A stretch of DNA of 24,391 nucleotides from Brumimicrobium sp051745635 (GCA_051745635.1 JBNJEH010000045.1:1-24391), one strand, 5' to 3'. Counted from the stretch's first letter, positions 8,654 through 18,000 are shown. The notes: a model not told the origin generated them from the sequence alone. A program made the numbers and translations.

Positions 8654-8685
8654 GAAAGAATCAGCACATACGAATAGCTACTCGT

Positions 8686-9312
8686 TTACTTTTCGGAGGA
8701 TGTGTTGTGCGCCACACCACATTCACCGTTGTCATCCATTTTTTTGAGTGTCTTGTGCACATGTGCAACGCTGCAGTTGAACTTTTCGGCAATTGCAGCC
8801 AGTGTCAGTTGTTTGTTTTGACGCAAGTCATAAATCGTTTGGCGATCTTCTTCACTTAACGGGTCTTTTCTCCCCATGGGACGTTTACTGCCCTGTGGAC
8901 CGTATTTTTTTCGCCTTTTCTCCCATAAATTGGAGTTGTTCCGTCGACCCGTTTCGAAACCGAGTCGTATGGATTCTGAGAAAGATGCCCATGCTAAGTT
9001 ATCCATGCTGTTGTTGGTAAAGTCCTGGTCTTTGTGCATCACGATTTTGTTGATGCGCGGATGTTCGTTCTTTATAAATGCGATAGCTACGAGCTTGTGC
9101 GGATAAACGGTTTTTCTTTTTCCTTTATCATTTACCAGATCTGTCATTAAGAAATGGTTATTCGGATGCTTGCGCAAACGTTTTTCCTTGCTTTTGAAAT
9201 GGACCGTTCGACCCGATTTATATTTTTTTGTACGCTCCCTCGACCGAATAGTTCCATTGGTAGAAATTTCGTAATCGCCAAAACCGGATATTTTTTTCCA
9301 TCGCTCTTCCAT
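8686..9312 (-). CDS. NUMOD4/HNH endonuclease-like protein with C-terminal HTH
   Basis: A 208 aa protein built like free-standing homing-type HNH nucleases. Residues about 3-26 form a NUMOD4-like DNA-binding motif (WKKISGFGDYEISTNGTIRS). Residues about 69-110 form an HNH_3-like core: H72 in PHKLVAIAF, H93 in VMHKDQDFTNNSMDNLAW, with N100/N101 and N105 at the Asn positions. Residues 152-191 form a helix-turn-helix (LTLAAIAEKFNCSVAHVHKTL) similar to recombinase-type HTHs. The linker is rich in Lys and Arg. No intron or intein surrounds it: asnS downstream and the DUF6909 gene across the divergent gap are both intact. It may therefore be a domesticated DNA-binding or nuclease protein. The ATG at 9312 starts right at the NUMOD4 motif. 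Activity is inferred from conserved residues only. Confidence 0.85.
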   Translation of the reverse strand: MEERWKKISGFGDYEISTNGTIRSRERTKKYKSGRTVHFKSKEKRLRKHPNNHFLMTDLVNDKGKRKTVYPHKLVAIAFIKNEHPRINKIVMHKDQDFTNNSMDNLAWASFSESIRLGFETGRRNNSNLWEKRRKKYGPQGSKRPMGRKDPLSEEDRQTIYDLRQNKQLTLAAIAEKFNCSVAHVHKTLKKMDDNGECGVAHNTSSEK

Positions 9313-9361
9313 CGCTCATGAATAATTTTAACCCCAACAAGCGGTGGCAGTAATTGTTTAA

Positions 9362-9478
9362 CCACCTTTCAGTGAATTTGAGTGGATTACGTCTTTTATA
9401 AGGCCGATTCAAGCACTTGCGTGGCTGAAAGCATTTTCTTCAAAGGATGCACCTGTTGCGCGTTTGATCAGTTTTTGA
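9362..9478 (+). other. Short open stretch without a start codon in the divergent intergenic region
   Basis: The 245-base gap between the NUMOD4 gene and the DUF6909 gene holds a stop-to-stop frame of 38 codons that reads like protein (SEFEWITSFIRPIQALAWLK and so on) but has no usable start codon. On the opposite strand another start-less frame of similar length is also open. It could be a gene remnant or chance. No consensus TAnnTTTG promoter is visible for either flanking gene; the nearest candidate is TATCTTTA at 9533-9540, in front of the DUF6909 gene. Confidence 0.2.
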
Positions 9479-9557
9479 ATTTTGACCCGGGCAAAGCATT
9501 GGCACAGGAGAGCCGTTACGGAATATATTTTTTATCTTTAGCTCAGAACAATGAATT

Positions 9558-11228
9558 ATGCCAGAAAATAAAAGAACGAAGGCCCAGGAAGCCACGCAGG
9601 CGATTGAGCGAATTTATATCACGATGCGGCACTTGTTTAACCGGGGGTTTTACAAGCCAATGGGAGTGTCGGGTACGACCTTGCGGGAGGGACTACTCGA
9701 GTTGCAGCCTGAAATATACGGGACAATTGCTGAAGAAAAGGTGGAATTGAACGGGTTGATCTATGTGCTGGATCGTTTGCCGGCAGGAATTGAAGAGTGC
9801 AGTGCCATTAATTTGACAGGTGATGAAGGATACCGCTTATCTAAAATTCCTCCCATCATTCCACCGAAACGCCGCCGCAACTGCTATCGCGTCGATGATC
9901 ATCAGATGAATATTGAAATCACGCGCGGGCGATCCGATATATACGACGTGTTGACGCACCTGACTTTTCTGTTTATCGAATCGCATAAAATTGCGCAACG
10001 AGCTGTCATTGATGACGATGGAAAACTCACCAGGGAATGGCAAATTCTGGAAGAAACCGCGCGCAAGAAGAAAGTCTCAAATAAAGAACTGGAAATTGCT
10101 TTTGTTCATACAGCAAACATTCTGGGACGCACATTCGAAGAGGTGCTCGTCATTCACCGGATGCTGGATAAAGATAATCCGTCTCGTTTGTTGCGCGTCA
10201 TTTATTGGCTCGGTCGGCTAGCGATTGATGAATTGCTGGACGAGAATAAACGCATGATTATGTTTAGTCCCGTTTTGCGCGAACGATTAGGTCATCATAT
10301 CCACGGGGAGCGGTGGGCGAATAATATTAAAAGTTTACTGGAGCAGCGCGGATTAATTGACCGTCCCATTCATATTATTAGTGCCAATATGCACAGCGTC
10401 ATGAATTTTTTGTATGCCAGGCAATCGCTCAAAGGTAAATCGAAGGCAACCGGTAAAAAAGAGGTTTTTGAAATGTTGAGTCAACCGGACAATGAAAAGC
10501 AACGGGATCAGATTTTATCACTCGCCGAGAAAATGGGGATGACCTATTACAAGGATACCTCGGGCACGAATATAGACGTGCAGGTGTTTGACCTGTCTAA
10601 AATTGATTGGTCTTCAAGCTTCCTGCCGGCCGATCCCTGCGACGACGTGGTGATCGTTATGGATTACGCGTTTGGTGAGCAAGCATACGAAACCATGGAT
10701 GAATTACTCAAGCCGTTTAAAAAGGCAGAAGGAGGACCGCGAAAGCTCAATATAAAGTCGGTGTCGATTATGGGGAAAGCGGGTATTTTGAACGGAATTA
10801 AAGGAGATATTATGATTCCTTCTGCACACATTTTCGAAGGTACCGCCGATAATTATCCATTCGATAACATATTGCAAAAATCAGATTTCGAAGGCGAGGG
10901 ATTGTCGGTTTACGAAGGACCGATGATCACTGTTTTGGGCACTTCGCTGCAAAATAAGGAGATGCTGAAATACTTTAAAAAATCCACCTGGAAAGTGATC
11001 GGGCTGGAGATGGAAGGAGCACATTATCAGAAAGCCATTCAGGCGGCATCTAAGATTCGAAACAGTATTGGAAAGGACGTTCGTATTGCTTATGCCTATT
11101 ACGCTTCCGATAATCCACTTGAAACTGGCAGTACGCTAGCATCAGGGGGACTTGGCTTGACAGGGGTAAAACCAACATATTTGATTACTGAGAAAATTCT
11201 GATGCAAATCGTGGGTAATAAGAAGTAA
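9558..11228 (+). CDS. DUF6909-type protein with nucleosidase/phosphorylase-like C-terminal half
   Basis: A 556 aa cytoplasmic protein that I recognise as a Bacteroidota family annotated DUF6909. The N-terminal half (about 1-290) is largely helical and opens with the family-typical EATQAIERIYITMRHLFNRG; conserved-looking blocks are PPKRRRNCYR (102-111) and RGRSDIYDVLTHLTFLFIES (123-142). The C-terminal half (about 362-553) resembles the PNP/UDP phosphorylase superfamily: VIVMDYAFGEQAYETM, GKAGILNGIKGDIMIPSAH (406-424), GLEMEGAHY (482-490, matching the catalytic EME motif of MTA/SAH nucleosidases) and YYASDNP (514-520, matching the later catalytic Ser-Asp). These resemblances suggest N-glycosidic bond chemistry on a nucleoside or nucleotide, as in AMP nucleosidase; the substrate is unknown. 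ahcY follows 146 bases downstream on the same strand but has its own promoter. The start ATG at 9558 is the first in frame. Family call moderately sure, function inferred. Confidence 0.8.
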   Translation: MPENKRTKAQEATQAIERIYITMRHLFNRGFYKPMGVSGTTLREGLLELQPEIYGTIAEEKVELNGLIYVLDRLPAGIEECSAINLTGDEGYRLSKIPPIIPPKRRRNCYRVDDHQMNIEITRGRSDIYDVLTHLTFLFIESHKIAQRAVIDDDGKLTREWQILEETARKKKVSNKELEIAFVHTANILGRTFEEVLVIHRMLDKDNPSRLLRVIYWLGRLAIDELLDENKRMIMFSPVLRERLGHHIHGERWANNIKSLLEQRGLIDRPIHIISANMHSVMNFLYARQSLKGKSKATGKKEVFEMLSQPDNEKQRDQILSLAEKMGMTYYKDTSGTNIDVQVFDLSKIDWSSSFLPADPCDDVVIVMDYAFGEQAYETMDELLKPFKKAEGGPRKLNIKSVSIMGKAGILNGIKGDIMIPSAHIFEGTADNYPFDNILQKSDFEGEGLSVYEGPMITVLGTSLQNKEMLKYFKKSTWKVIGLEMEGAHYQKAIQAASKIRNSIGKDVRIAYAYYASDNPLETGSTLASGGLGLTGVKPTYLITEKILMQIVGNKK

Positions 11229-11312
11229 CAGCTTCGAGCCTTTGCTATTTGTCTGAATTTGTATTCTGATATACAGTTCTTTCGTCTCTTTGAAGTTGGA
11301 AAGACATCTCCT

Positions 11313-11344
11313 TTTGATTATCCTGAATGAATTCGTTACTTTTG
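11313..11344 (+). promoter_or_regulatory. Consensus Bacteroidota promoter of ahcY
   Basis: TTTG at 11313-11316 and TACTTTTG at 11337-11344 are separated by 20 bases, matching the Bacteroidota vegetative sigma consensus (TTTG, 19-21 bases, TAnnTTTG) exactly. Transcription should start near 11350, giving a leader of only about 25 bases before the ATG at 11375. That excludes the upstream in-frame ATG at 11327 and leaves no room for a SAH riboswitch. Confidence 0.8.
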
Positions 11345-11374
11345 TATAGCATTTTTAGAAAAAAATTAAAATCG

Positions 11375-12685
11375 ATGAGTGAAACACAAGAAAAATTAAA
11401 CTACAAGGTTAAAGATATAAGCCTTGCTGACTGGGGAAGAAAAGAAATACGACTCGCTGAGGCAGAAATGCCGGGGTTGATGTCTTTGAGAGAAGAGTAT
11501 GGTAAGGAAAAACCATTGAAAGGTGCGAGAATCGCAGGATGTCTGCACATGACCATTCAAACGGCAGTGTTGATCGAAACATTAGTTGAGCTCGGAGCTG
11601 ACGTGACATGGTCATCATGTAACATTTTCTCTACGCAGGATCATGCAGCGGCAGCTATTGCAGCAGCAGGCGTACCTGTTTTTGCCTGGAAAGGGATGAA
11701 TGAGGAAGAGTTTGACTGGTGTATTGAACAAACACTGCACGCCTTTGAAGGTGGAAAATCGTTGAACATGATTTTGGACGATGGTGGTGATTTGACCAAT
11801 ATGGTTTTTGATAAGTACCCTGAATTGGCAAAAGAAATTAAAGGACTTTCAGAAGAGACGACGACGGGAGTTCACCGTTTGTATGAGCGCATGAAGAATG
11901 GAACGCTCGTGATGCCGGCGATCAATGTCAACGACTCTGTTACCAAGTCAAAATTCGACAATAAATACGGATGTAAAGAATCTTTAGTCGATGCGATTCG
12001 CCGATCTACGGATACCATGATGGCCGGAAAAGTGGCTGTTGTTTGTGGATACGGTGATGTCGGTAAAGGGTCTGCCGCTTCATTGCGCGGAGCTGGTGCT
12101 CGCGTAATCGTGACAGAAATCGATCCAATTTGTGCGCTTCAGGCGGCGATGGATGGATTTGAAGTCAAAAAACTGGATACTGTGGTTGATCGTGTAGATA
12201 TCGTTGTGACAACAACTGGAAACAAAGATATCGTTGTTGGTCGTCACTTTGAGGCGATGAAAGACAAAACAATCGTTTGTAACATCGGACACTTCGATAA
12301 TGAAATCGATGTAGCGTGGTTGAACTCAAATGCACAGAATAAATCGGAAATCAAACCTCAGGTAGACCTTTATGAATTAGGAGGAAAAGAAATTATCCTT
12401 TTGGCTGAAGGTCGTTTAGTGAACTTAGGATGTGCAACTGGTCACCCTTCATTTGTGATGTCGAATTCGTTTGCGAACCAGACGCTCGCTCAAATGGAAC
12501 TTTGGAACAACAGCGATAAGTACGAGAATAAAGTTTATATGCTACCAAAGCACCTGGATGAGAAAGTGGCAGAACTTCACCTCTCTAAAATTGGTGTTGA
12601 ACTGGAATCGCTTTCTTATGATCAGGCGGAATACATTGGTGTGGATGTTGAAGGTCCTTACAAACCAGAACACTACCGTTATTAG
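11375..12685 (+). CDS. ahcY: Adenosylhomocysteinase (SAH hydrolase)
   Basis: Cleaves S-adenosylhomocysteine to adenosine and homocysteine, relieving product inhibition of methyltransferases in the activated methyl cycle; cytoplasmic, NAD-dependent. The 436 aa length is normal for bacterial enzymes. Family blocks are GCLHMTIQTAVLIETL (55-70, with H58), SSCNIFSTQDHAAAAIA (80-96), the substrate-site NDSVTKSKFDN (186-196, with K191), the Rossmann motif GYGDVGKGSA (225-234) and the C-terminal YKPEHYRY. I used the ATG at 11375 because the consensus promoter ends at 11344; the longer frame from 11327 begins before it. A strong hairpin terminator follows 33 bases after the stop, so ahcY appears to be a single-gene transcript. 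The DUF6909 protein upstream, with nucleosidase-like motifs, may be metabolically related. Confidence 0.98.
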   Translation: MSETQEKLNYKVKDISLADWGRKEIRLAEAEMPGLMSLREEYGKEKPLKGARIAGCLHMTIQTAVLIETLVELGADVTWSSCNIFSTQDHAAAAIAAAGVPVFAWKGMNEEEFDWCIEQTLHAFEGGKSLNMILDDGGDLTNMVFDKYPELAKEIKGLSEETTTGVHRLYERMKNGTLVMPAINVNDSVTKSKFDNKYGCKESLVDAIRRSTDTMMAGKVAVVCGYGDVGKGSAASLRGAGARVIVTEIDPICALQAAMDGFEVKKLDTVVDRVDIVVTTTGNKDIVVGRHFEAMKDKTIVCNIGHFDNEIDVAWLNSNAQNKSEIKPQVDLYELGGKEIILLAEGRLVNLGCATGHPSFVMSNSFANQTLAQMELWNNSDKYENKVYMLPKHLDEKVAELHLSKIGVELESLSYDQAEYIGVDVEGPYKPEHYRY

Positions 12686-12718
12686 TATTCTTTAGATAAA
12701 ACCATTTTTACGCTTTTG

Positions 12719-12750
12719 CAAAAGTCACTCGAGAGGGTGACTTTTGTTTT
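12719..12750 (+). terminator. Intrinsic terminator after ahcY
   Basis: CAAAAGTCACTC at 12719-12730 pairs with GGGTGACTTTTG at 12735-12746 (12 bp with one G-T pair) around a GAGA loop of GNRA type, followed by TTTT at 12747-12750. It lies 33 bases after the ahcY stop. The A/T-rich ends of the stem would let it work partly on the other strand too. Confidence 0.9.
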
Positions 12751-12848
12751 AAGTACCCACTAGAAAATAAATGAATGATCAATTGAATACCATTATATCT
12801 AATTTATTTGTTACATTCATTGAGTTATAAAAAAACAAATTACCACAC

Positions 12849-13538
12849 ATGAAATTGATTGTTTTCACATTATCGCTTTGTTTTTCGAGCAGCATCATTT
12901 TCGCTCAGGATGAAGCAGAGATCGTTCCGCCTGTAAAGAACCAGGATTTAGTTCTCGATTTATATGTCGGGTATCCCAATTGGGGGAACTACAACTTTGA
13001 AACATATATTACCGAGATAACTACTTCGCGCCCTTCAACCGTACAGGGAATCGTGCCCATTGGATTAAAGGGTGAATTCATGTTATCCGATGAAATTAGT
13101 TTTACTATGGATGGTTCTTACTCCGAATGGGGTGGAGAATGGGATTATGAACAGAATACTGTCGACGGCAACAATGACCCGGTAATCAATACTTATGAAA
13201 ATTCCTTCAAAGCAACGCGTTTTATGTTCCAGATCGGTGCCAATTATCACCTCCCGGATTTGGGAAGAGATGATTTGGATATGTATATGGGTTTTGCCAT
13301 TGGAACGAATAATATTGAAACTTCCGGAGAAGTAGAACAGCCCGGTTTTGATGCCAGAAGTCAAATGTACTTTTTGAGCAATGGCTTTTTTGCTACCTCG
13401 GCAACGTTGGCCCAAACGCCAATATCGGCACGACTTCGATTAGGCGGGCGCTATTTCTTCAATGAAAATATTGGTTTGAACGTTGAAGTAGGAACGGGTG
13501 TGCGAACGATTTTATTTGGACTAGCGTATAAACTTTAA
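12849..13538 (+). CDS. Exported outer-membrane beta-barrel-like protein, YPNWG paralogue 1
   Basis: A 229 aa exported protein of no recognised family. Residues 1-19 form a signal peptide (MKLIVFTLSLCFSSSIIFA, cut before QDEAE). The mature part alternates hydrophobic and polar residues and ends in an aromatic/hydrophobic strand (RTILFGLAYKL), as in small 8-strand outer-membrane barrels. Landmarks are GYPNWGNYNFETYI, PIGLKGEFMLSD, FMFQIGANYHLPD, MGFAIGTNN and PISARLRLGGRYFFNENIGLNVEVGTG. Nearly every one of these recurs in the next gene, so the pair arose by duplication. The gap to ahcY contains the ahcY terminator and then an AT-rich stretch; I could not find a consensus promoter. Location in the outer membrane is inferred; a porin, adhesin or structural role cannot be told apart. 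Confidence 0.85.
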   Translation: MKLIVFTLSLCFSSSIIFAQDEAEIVPPVKNQDLVLDLYVGYPNWGNYNFETYITEITTSRPSTVQGIVPIGLKGEFMLSDEISFTMDGSYSEWGGEWDYEQNTVDGNNDPVINTYENSFKATRFMFQIGANYHLPDLGRDDLDMYMGFAIGTNNIETSGEVEQPGFDARSQMYFLSNGFFATSATLAQTPISARLRLGGRYFFNENIGLNVEVGTGVRTILFGLAYKL

Positions 13539-13563
13539 TAATGAATTGATTAAATCGAGAACA

Positions 13564-14181
13564 ATGAAACAACTCTTAATTTTAATGACCACAGTATTCT
13601 TTATACTTTCTCCGGTTCATGAATCGAATGGGCAGACAACTACTACACTTAATGAAGAAGATTTTCTGATTACGGGGTTCAGTTCGTATCCCAACTGGGG
13701 CAAGTTTTTTATCGAACAATATTTGGTGGGTACTAGCGCTTCCGATATTTCATTGGGCGGATTACCGCCATCCGGTTTGAAGCTGGAATATATGCTTTCC
13801 AATCAATTCGGATTTACGCTGGACGGCATCTACAATTCATGGAATGCATCGTGGGAACAAAATACGTATCAATATGATTTAAAATTGAGCCGATTGCGCT
13901 TCCAGATTGGCTTTAATTATCACGTTCCTGATCACGGAGCTGATAATTTAGACCTCTACGGTGGATTTGCCTTAGGTTCGAATTCGACTACGCGATCATT
14001 TGATACGGATGCGCCAAATTCTATGGTTGAAACCTTTATTCAGAATCCATTTCTCAATTTTCCGATTTCATCGCGTTTCAGAATCGGTGCAACCTATTTT
14101 CTCAAAAGAAATTTCGGGTTAAATATTGAGCTCGCTACGGGAGGACCTATGATCGGTCTCGGTGCTGTAATTCGCCCATAA
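13564..14181 (+). CDS. Exported outer-membrane beta-barrel-like protein, YPNWG paralogue 2
   Basis: A 205 aa paralogue of the preceding protein, starting 25 bases after it, so cotranscription is likely. I used the ATG at 13564, which begins a signal peptide (MKQLLILMTTVFFILSPVHE, mature protein after SNGQ); an in-frame TTG 18 bases earlier is less likely. Shared blocks are SSYPNWGKFFIEQYL, PSGLKLEYMLSNQFGFTLDG, LRFQIGFNYHVPD, GGFALGSNS and PISSRFRIGATYFLKRNFGLNIELATGG. Compared with the first copy it lacks two insert segments, one after the first SW-type strand and one before the PISxR block, as expected if surface loops vary while strands are kept. It ends 13 bases from the stop of the convergent FtsE-like gene. 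Function unknown; outer membrane location inferred. Confidence 0.83.
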   Translation: MKQLLILMTTVFFILSPVHESNGQTTTTLNEEDFLITGFSSYPNWGKFFIEQYLVGTSASDISLGGLPPSGLKLEYMLSNQFGFTLDGIYNSWNASWEQNTYQYDLKLSRLRFQIGFNYHVPDHGADNLDLYGGFALGSNSTTRSFDTDAPNSMVETFIQNPFLNFPISSRFRIGATYFLKRNFGLNIELATGGPMIGLGAVIRP

Positions 14182-14194
14182 TGCCGTGAAGGAA

Positions 14195-14911
14195 TCAGAC
14201 ATCCTGTACTTCAAAAGGATTGAAATTCCCCATCGACTCTATTTCGCGAATCGTATTGTTTTCGACGCGTAAAACGCGACCTGGAAATTTTTCGACCAGA
14301 CTCATGTCGTGCGTAGCCATTAACAAAGAAGTTCCCTCTTGTGCGATGGCTATGAGAAGTTTCATAATGGCTTCTGAGGTTTCGGGGTCTAAATTACCCG
14401 TAGGCTCGTCGGCCAAAATCAGTGCGGGATTGTTGAGAAGTGCTCGGGCGATGGCTACGCGCTGCTGCTCACCTCCGGATAATTCATGCGGCATTTTATA
14501 CGCTTTTTCTTCGATGCCGACCATGCCCAAAACCTTTAATCCGCGCTGTTCCATTTCTTTTTTCTTCTTCCAGCCCGTTGCTTTCATCACAAAAAAGAGG
14601 TTTTTCATCACAGAGCGGTCGGTCAGCAATTGAAAATCCTGAAATACAATTCCAATTTTTCTTCTGAGTAACGGAATTTCGCGATTCTTGAGTCGCGTGA
14701 GGTCAAAACCAGCCACAGTGCCTTTTCCATCGATAAGCGGCAAATCGCCGTAGAGCGTTTTCAGGAAACTGCTTTTTCCCGAACCCGTTTTTCCAATGAG
14801 GTAAACGAACTCTTTTTCACTGATTCCGACGTTTACGTCTTGCAGAACAGTGACTTTCTTCTGTTCTATTCTTCCTTGTTCTATGTCGATGACCTTTTTC
14901 ACTGATTTCAA
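14195..14911 (-). CDS. ftsE: FtsE-like ABC ATP-binding protein
   Basis: ATPase subunit of the FtsEX type, which in other bacteria couples ATP hydrolysis to peptidoglycan hydrolase activation at the division site; it acts at the inner face of the cytoplasmic membrane. All ABC motifs are intact in 238 aa: Walker A GKTGSGKS at 40-47, Q-loop FQDFQLL with Q91, signature LSGGE at 144-148, Walker B LILADEP at 164-170, D-loop LD and H-loop H201 in ATHD. The spacing and the phrases DRSVMKNLFFVM and RALLNNPALILADEPTGNLD are FtsE/LolD-like. No FtsX permease lies beside it, so the partner must be encoded elsewhere, and a LolD-type or other transporter role cannot be excluded. It is divergent from the TPR gene across about 150 bases in which no exact promoter consensus is found. 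Confidence 0.88.
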   Translation of the reverse strand: MKSVKKVIDIEQGRIEQKKVTVLQDVNVGISEKEFVYLIGKTGSGKSSFLKTLYGDLPLIDGKGTVAGFDLTRLKNREIPLLRRKIGIVFQDFQLLTDRSVMKNLFFVMKATGWKKKKEMEQRGLKVLGMVGIEEKAYKMPHELSGGEQQRVAIARALLNNPALILADEPTGNLDPETSEAIMKLLIAIAQEGTSLLMATHDMSLVEKFPGRVLRVENNTIREIESMGNFNPFEVQDV

Positions 14912-15066
14912 GCTTTGTTCAAATATCTACAAAATATAAGCATTTAATTCGTGTACATCATAACAATCTTAACAGAATTGCGTTTATAACTTTTCAAACT
15001 CGTCATCGGAAACAGGGATTTCCTCTATACTTTTAGCTTTAGTAAAAACTCTTTTTATAATTGTAC

Positions 15067-18000
15067 ATGATCATGTTGGCGCAGCGTTTTATCACTATTT
15101 TATTATTTACTGTTGCAGTTACTTGTTCGGTTGCGCAGCGAACAGAAAAGTACGATGGTGAGTATGCATCTTTTTATAAAGCCGAGGATTTATTTGAGAA
15201 GGAACAGTACAGTGCGGCCCGTGCCACGTTTGCTCAATTTCTGGATTCCTTTGAGGATAAAAACGACCCTTTATTCGTTAAAGCCCGCTATTACGAAGGC
15301 TTATCTGCGCTCCATCTATACAACAACGATGCTGTCAAACTCCTTCAGGAATTTATTAATGAATATCCGGAGAGCATCTACAAAAATGACATTTATTTAA
15401 AAATAGGGAAGTACTTTTATCAGCGAAAAAAATATACGGATGCCGTTGTCTGGCTGAAAAAAACAGATCGCACCGACGTAGAAGCACATCAATTGACCGA
15501 ATACTATTTCAAGTTGGGGTATGCGCACTTTCAACTCGGAGAGTACAGAGCTGCGAGAAATGCCTTTTATGAGATCAAAGACGATTCCTCAAATTATGCT
15601 GCACCGGCACTTTATTATTATTCGCACATTGCCTATCAAAACGAGACTTATCAGGAAGCGCTGGGTGGATTTTTAAAGTTGTTGAGTCATCCGACATTTA
15701 AAGATGAGGTGCCTTATTACATTGCACAAATCTATTATTTGCTCGGCGACTACGAAAAATTGACCGAATTTGCTCCTGAGCTGGTCAGTGAAGATAAAGA
15801 ACCGCGCACACCCGAAATGAATTTACTCGTTGGTGATGCCTATTACCGCATTAAAAAATACGATGAAGCAGCGGAGTACCTGGAGACGTATGATGGTAGC
15901 AGTGAGACAACGAGGGAGCAGGATTACGCATTGGCATTTGCCTATTTTAAAAGTCAGCAATATGAAGCGGCGATACCTGTATTTGATCGCGTGACCCGCA
16001 AAGAAGATCAGTTGACGCAAACGGCTTATTACCACATTGCGGAATGCTACAAAAAAACGGATCAGTTGAATTACGCTCGAACGGCATTCAAATCTGCCGC
16101 GGGACTCGACTACGACGCGGAAACCCAGGAGGACGCTCTGTACAATTACGCAGTGCTCTCTTACGAACTGGATTACAACCCGTACAATGAAGCGATCGAA
16201 GCCTTTGAGTTATTTTTAGAAAAATTTCCGCGGTCTAAAAGACGCGAAGATGTTTATAGCTACCTGGTGAATGTCTACTCCAATACCAAACGTTACAAGG
16301 AAGCGCTGCAATCCCTCGATCGTATTGATGATCTCAATATTCAATTAAAAACAGCCTATCAAATTGTGGCTTTCAACATGGGTATAGAACGTTTTGAACG
16401 CGGTGCTTACCAGAGCGCAATTCAAGCGTTGAAGCGGGTCAACAAATACCCCGTCAATTCGGAGATTTCAGGAATAGCTTTGTTCTGGACGGCGGATGCG
16501 CACTATCGCCTTACAGATTACACCAATGCTATCAAGGTGTTTCGCGATTTTCTTTCCATTCCGGGAATCAATGATCAACAAATGAAACATAACGCCTATT
16601 ATAATATTGCCTATGCTTATTATAAACAGGAAGACTGGGTGCAGGCTATACAGGCGTTCAGAACTTACACCCAGTTGTCCGATATTCAAGATGAGAATCG
16701 CCTCGCCGATGCTTATACGCGCATTGGTGATTGTTATTACACCCGTGAAGAACCTGATTTCGAAAAATCCGCCATGAATTATGAAAAAGCGCTCAATTAT
16801 GATGCGGAAAATAAAGACCGCGTTTTATACGCCCTGGCAAAAGTCTACGGATTTCGGTCGGGGAAACGTCAGGAACGGATCGCGACATTGCTCGATATCA
16901 TCAATAACTATTCGGGTTCCTCTTATGTGATCCCCGCGATTTTCGATGTGGGAATGAGTTACAAAAATGCTGGAAACAATGAAAAAGCATTGCAGTATTT
17001 TAATCAGATTGTAAACGATTACCCCAATAACATTCTCGTTCAGGATGCATTGATAGAAATTGCAGATTTAAATTACAAACAAAAGAACTATACCGAATCT
17101 GAAAGTTATTTCCGGCGCGTACTCAATGAATTTTCTCTCAACGACGAAATGTGCAAGCGCGCCACTCAAGGTTTAATCGATATTTACAAAGCAACCCGAA
17201 AGCAAAATGAGGTAACCAAATTGCGCAAAGAATTTGCTTGTGCAGAAATATCTGAAGATGATGAAGAGGTGATTTTCTACGAAGCTGCCAACGAACTGTA
17301 CCTCAACGAGAATTACGAGGAGGCTGTTCCGGAACTAAAAAAATACCTGGAGCGTTATCCGGACGGACGATTTACAATTCAGCTATTGAGTTATCTGGCA
17401 GATATCTATTATCAGCGGGGAGAAGAAGAAAAAGCCCTCGAGTATTACGAGCAGATTATCGAGCGACCCAAATCGAGTTATACGGAAGAGGCGTTGGTGC
17501 GCGCATCTAAAACGCTCTACAATGACGGAGAATACGAAAGGGCACTGCCGTATTACGACCAGCTGGAAGATCTCGCATCCACTGCTCAGGTAATTTTTAA
17601 TACCCGTGTGGGGCTCATGCGCTGTAATTATTTGCTCGAGCATTATGCGAATGCCGCTGAAATCGCGCAAAAAGTCCTGGATGATGAGCTTCTCGGCGAT
17701 GACGATAAACGCATTGAAGCCAACTACATCGCTGGTGTGTCATTATTCTATACGGAAGCGTACGAAACGAGTAAAACGTATTTGCGCTGGACGGCCGACA
17801 ACACGGGCAAAGAACGCGGGACAGAAGCGCTGCACACCTTGGCAGAGGCGCATTATCATCAGGATGAGTACGATAAGGCAGAAAAGATCCACGAGGAATT
17901 AATGAAGCGCAAACCAGCCTACGATTATTGGATAGCAAAGTCTCTGATTTTGCAGGCACGGGTATTTCAGGCGCGTGACGAATTGTTTCAGGCAGAAAAA

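Noticed and set aside
8626..8667. Longer asnS start at 8667
   Set aside because: The 14 extra codons lie over and upstream of the -7 element at 8646-8653, and the sequence from the ATG at 8625 matches the normal AsnRS N-terminus.
9382..9750. Cys-rich plus-strand frame of 122 codons
   Set aside because: Its second half lies in another frame over the start of the DUF6909 gene and its first half has no conserved features; it is a shadow frame.
11229..11374. SAH riboswitch upstream of ahcY
   Set aside because: The consensus promoter leaves a leader of about 25 bases, too short for a riboswitch, and no matching core sequence is seen.
12711..12723. Palindrome TTTTGCAAAA as an operator
   Set aside because: It overlaps the ahcY terminator stem and follows the gene, so it is better explained as part of the terminator surroundings.
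14220..14633. Plus-strand frame of 137 codons
   Set aside because: Antisense to the FtsE-like gene, whose ABC motifs are complete.
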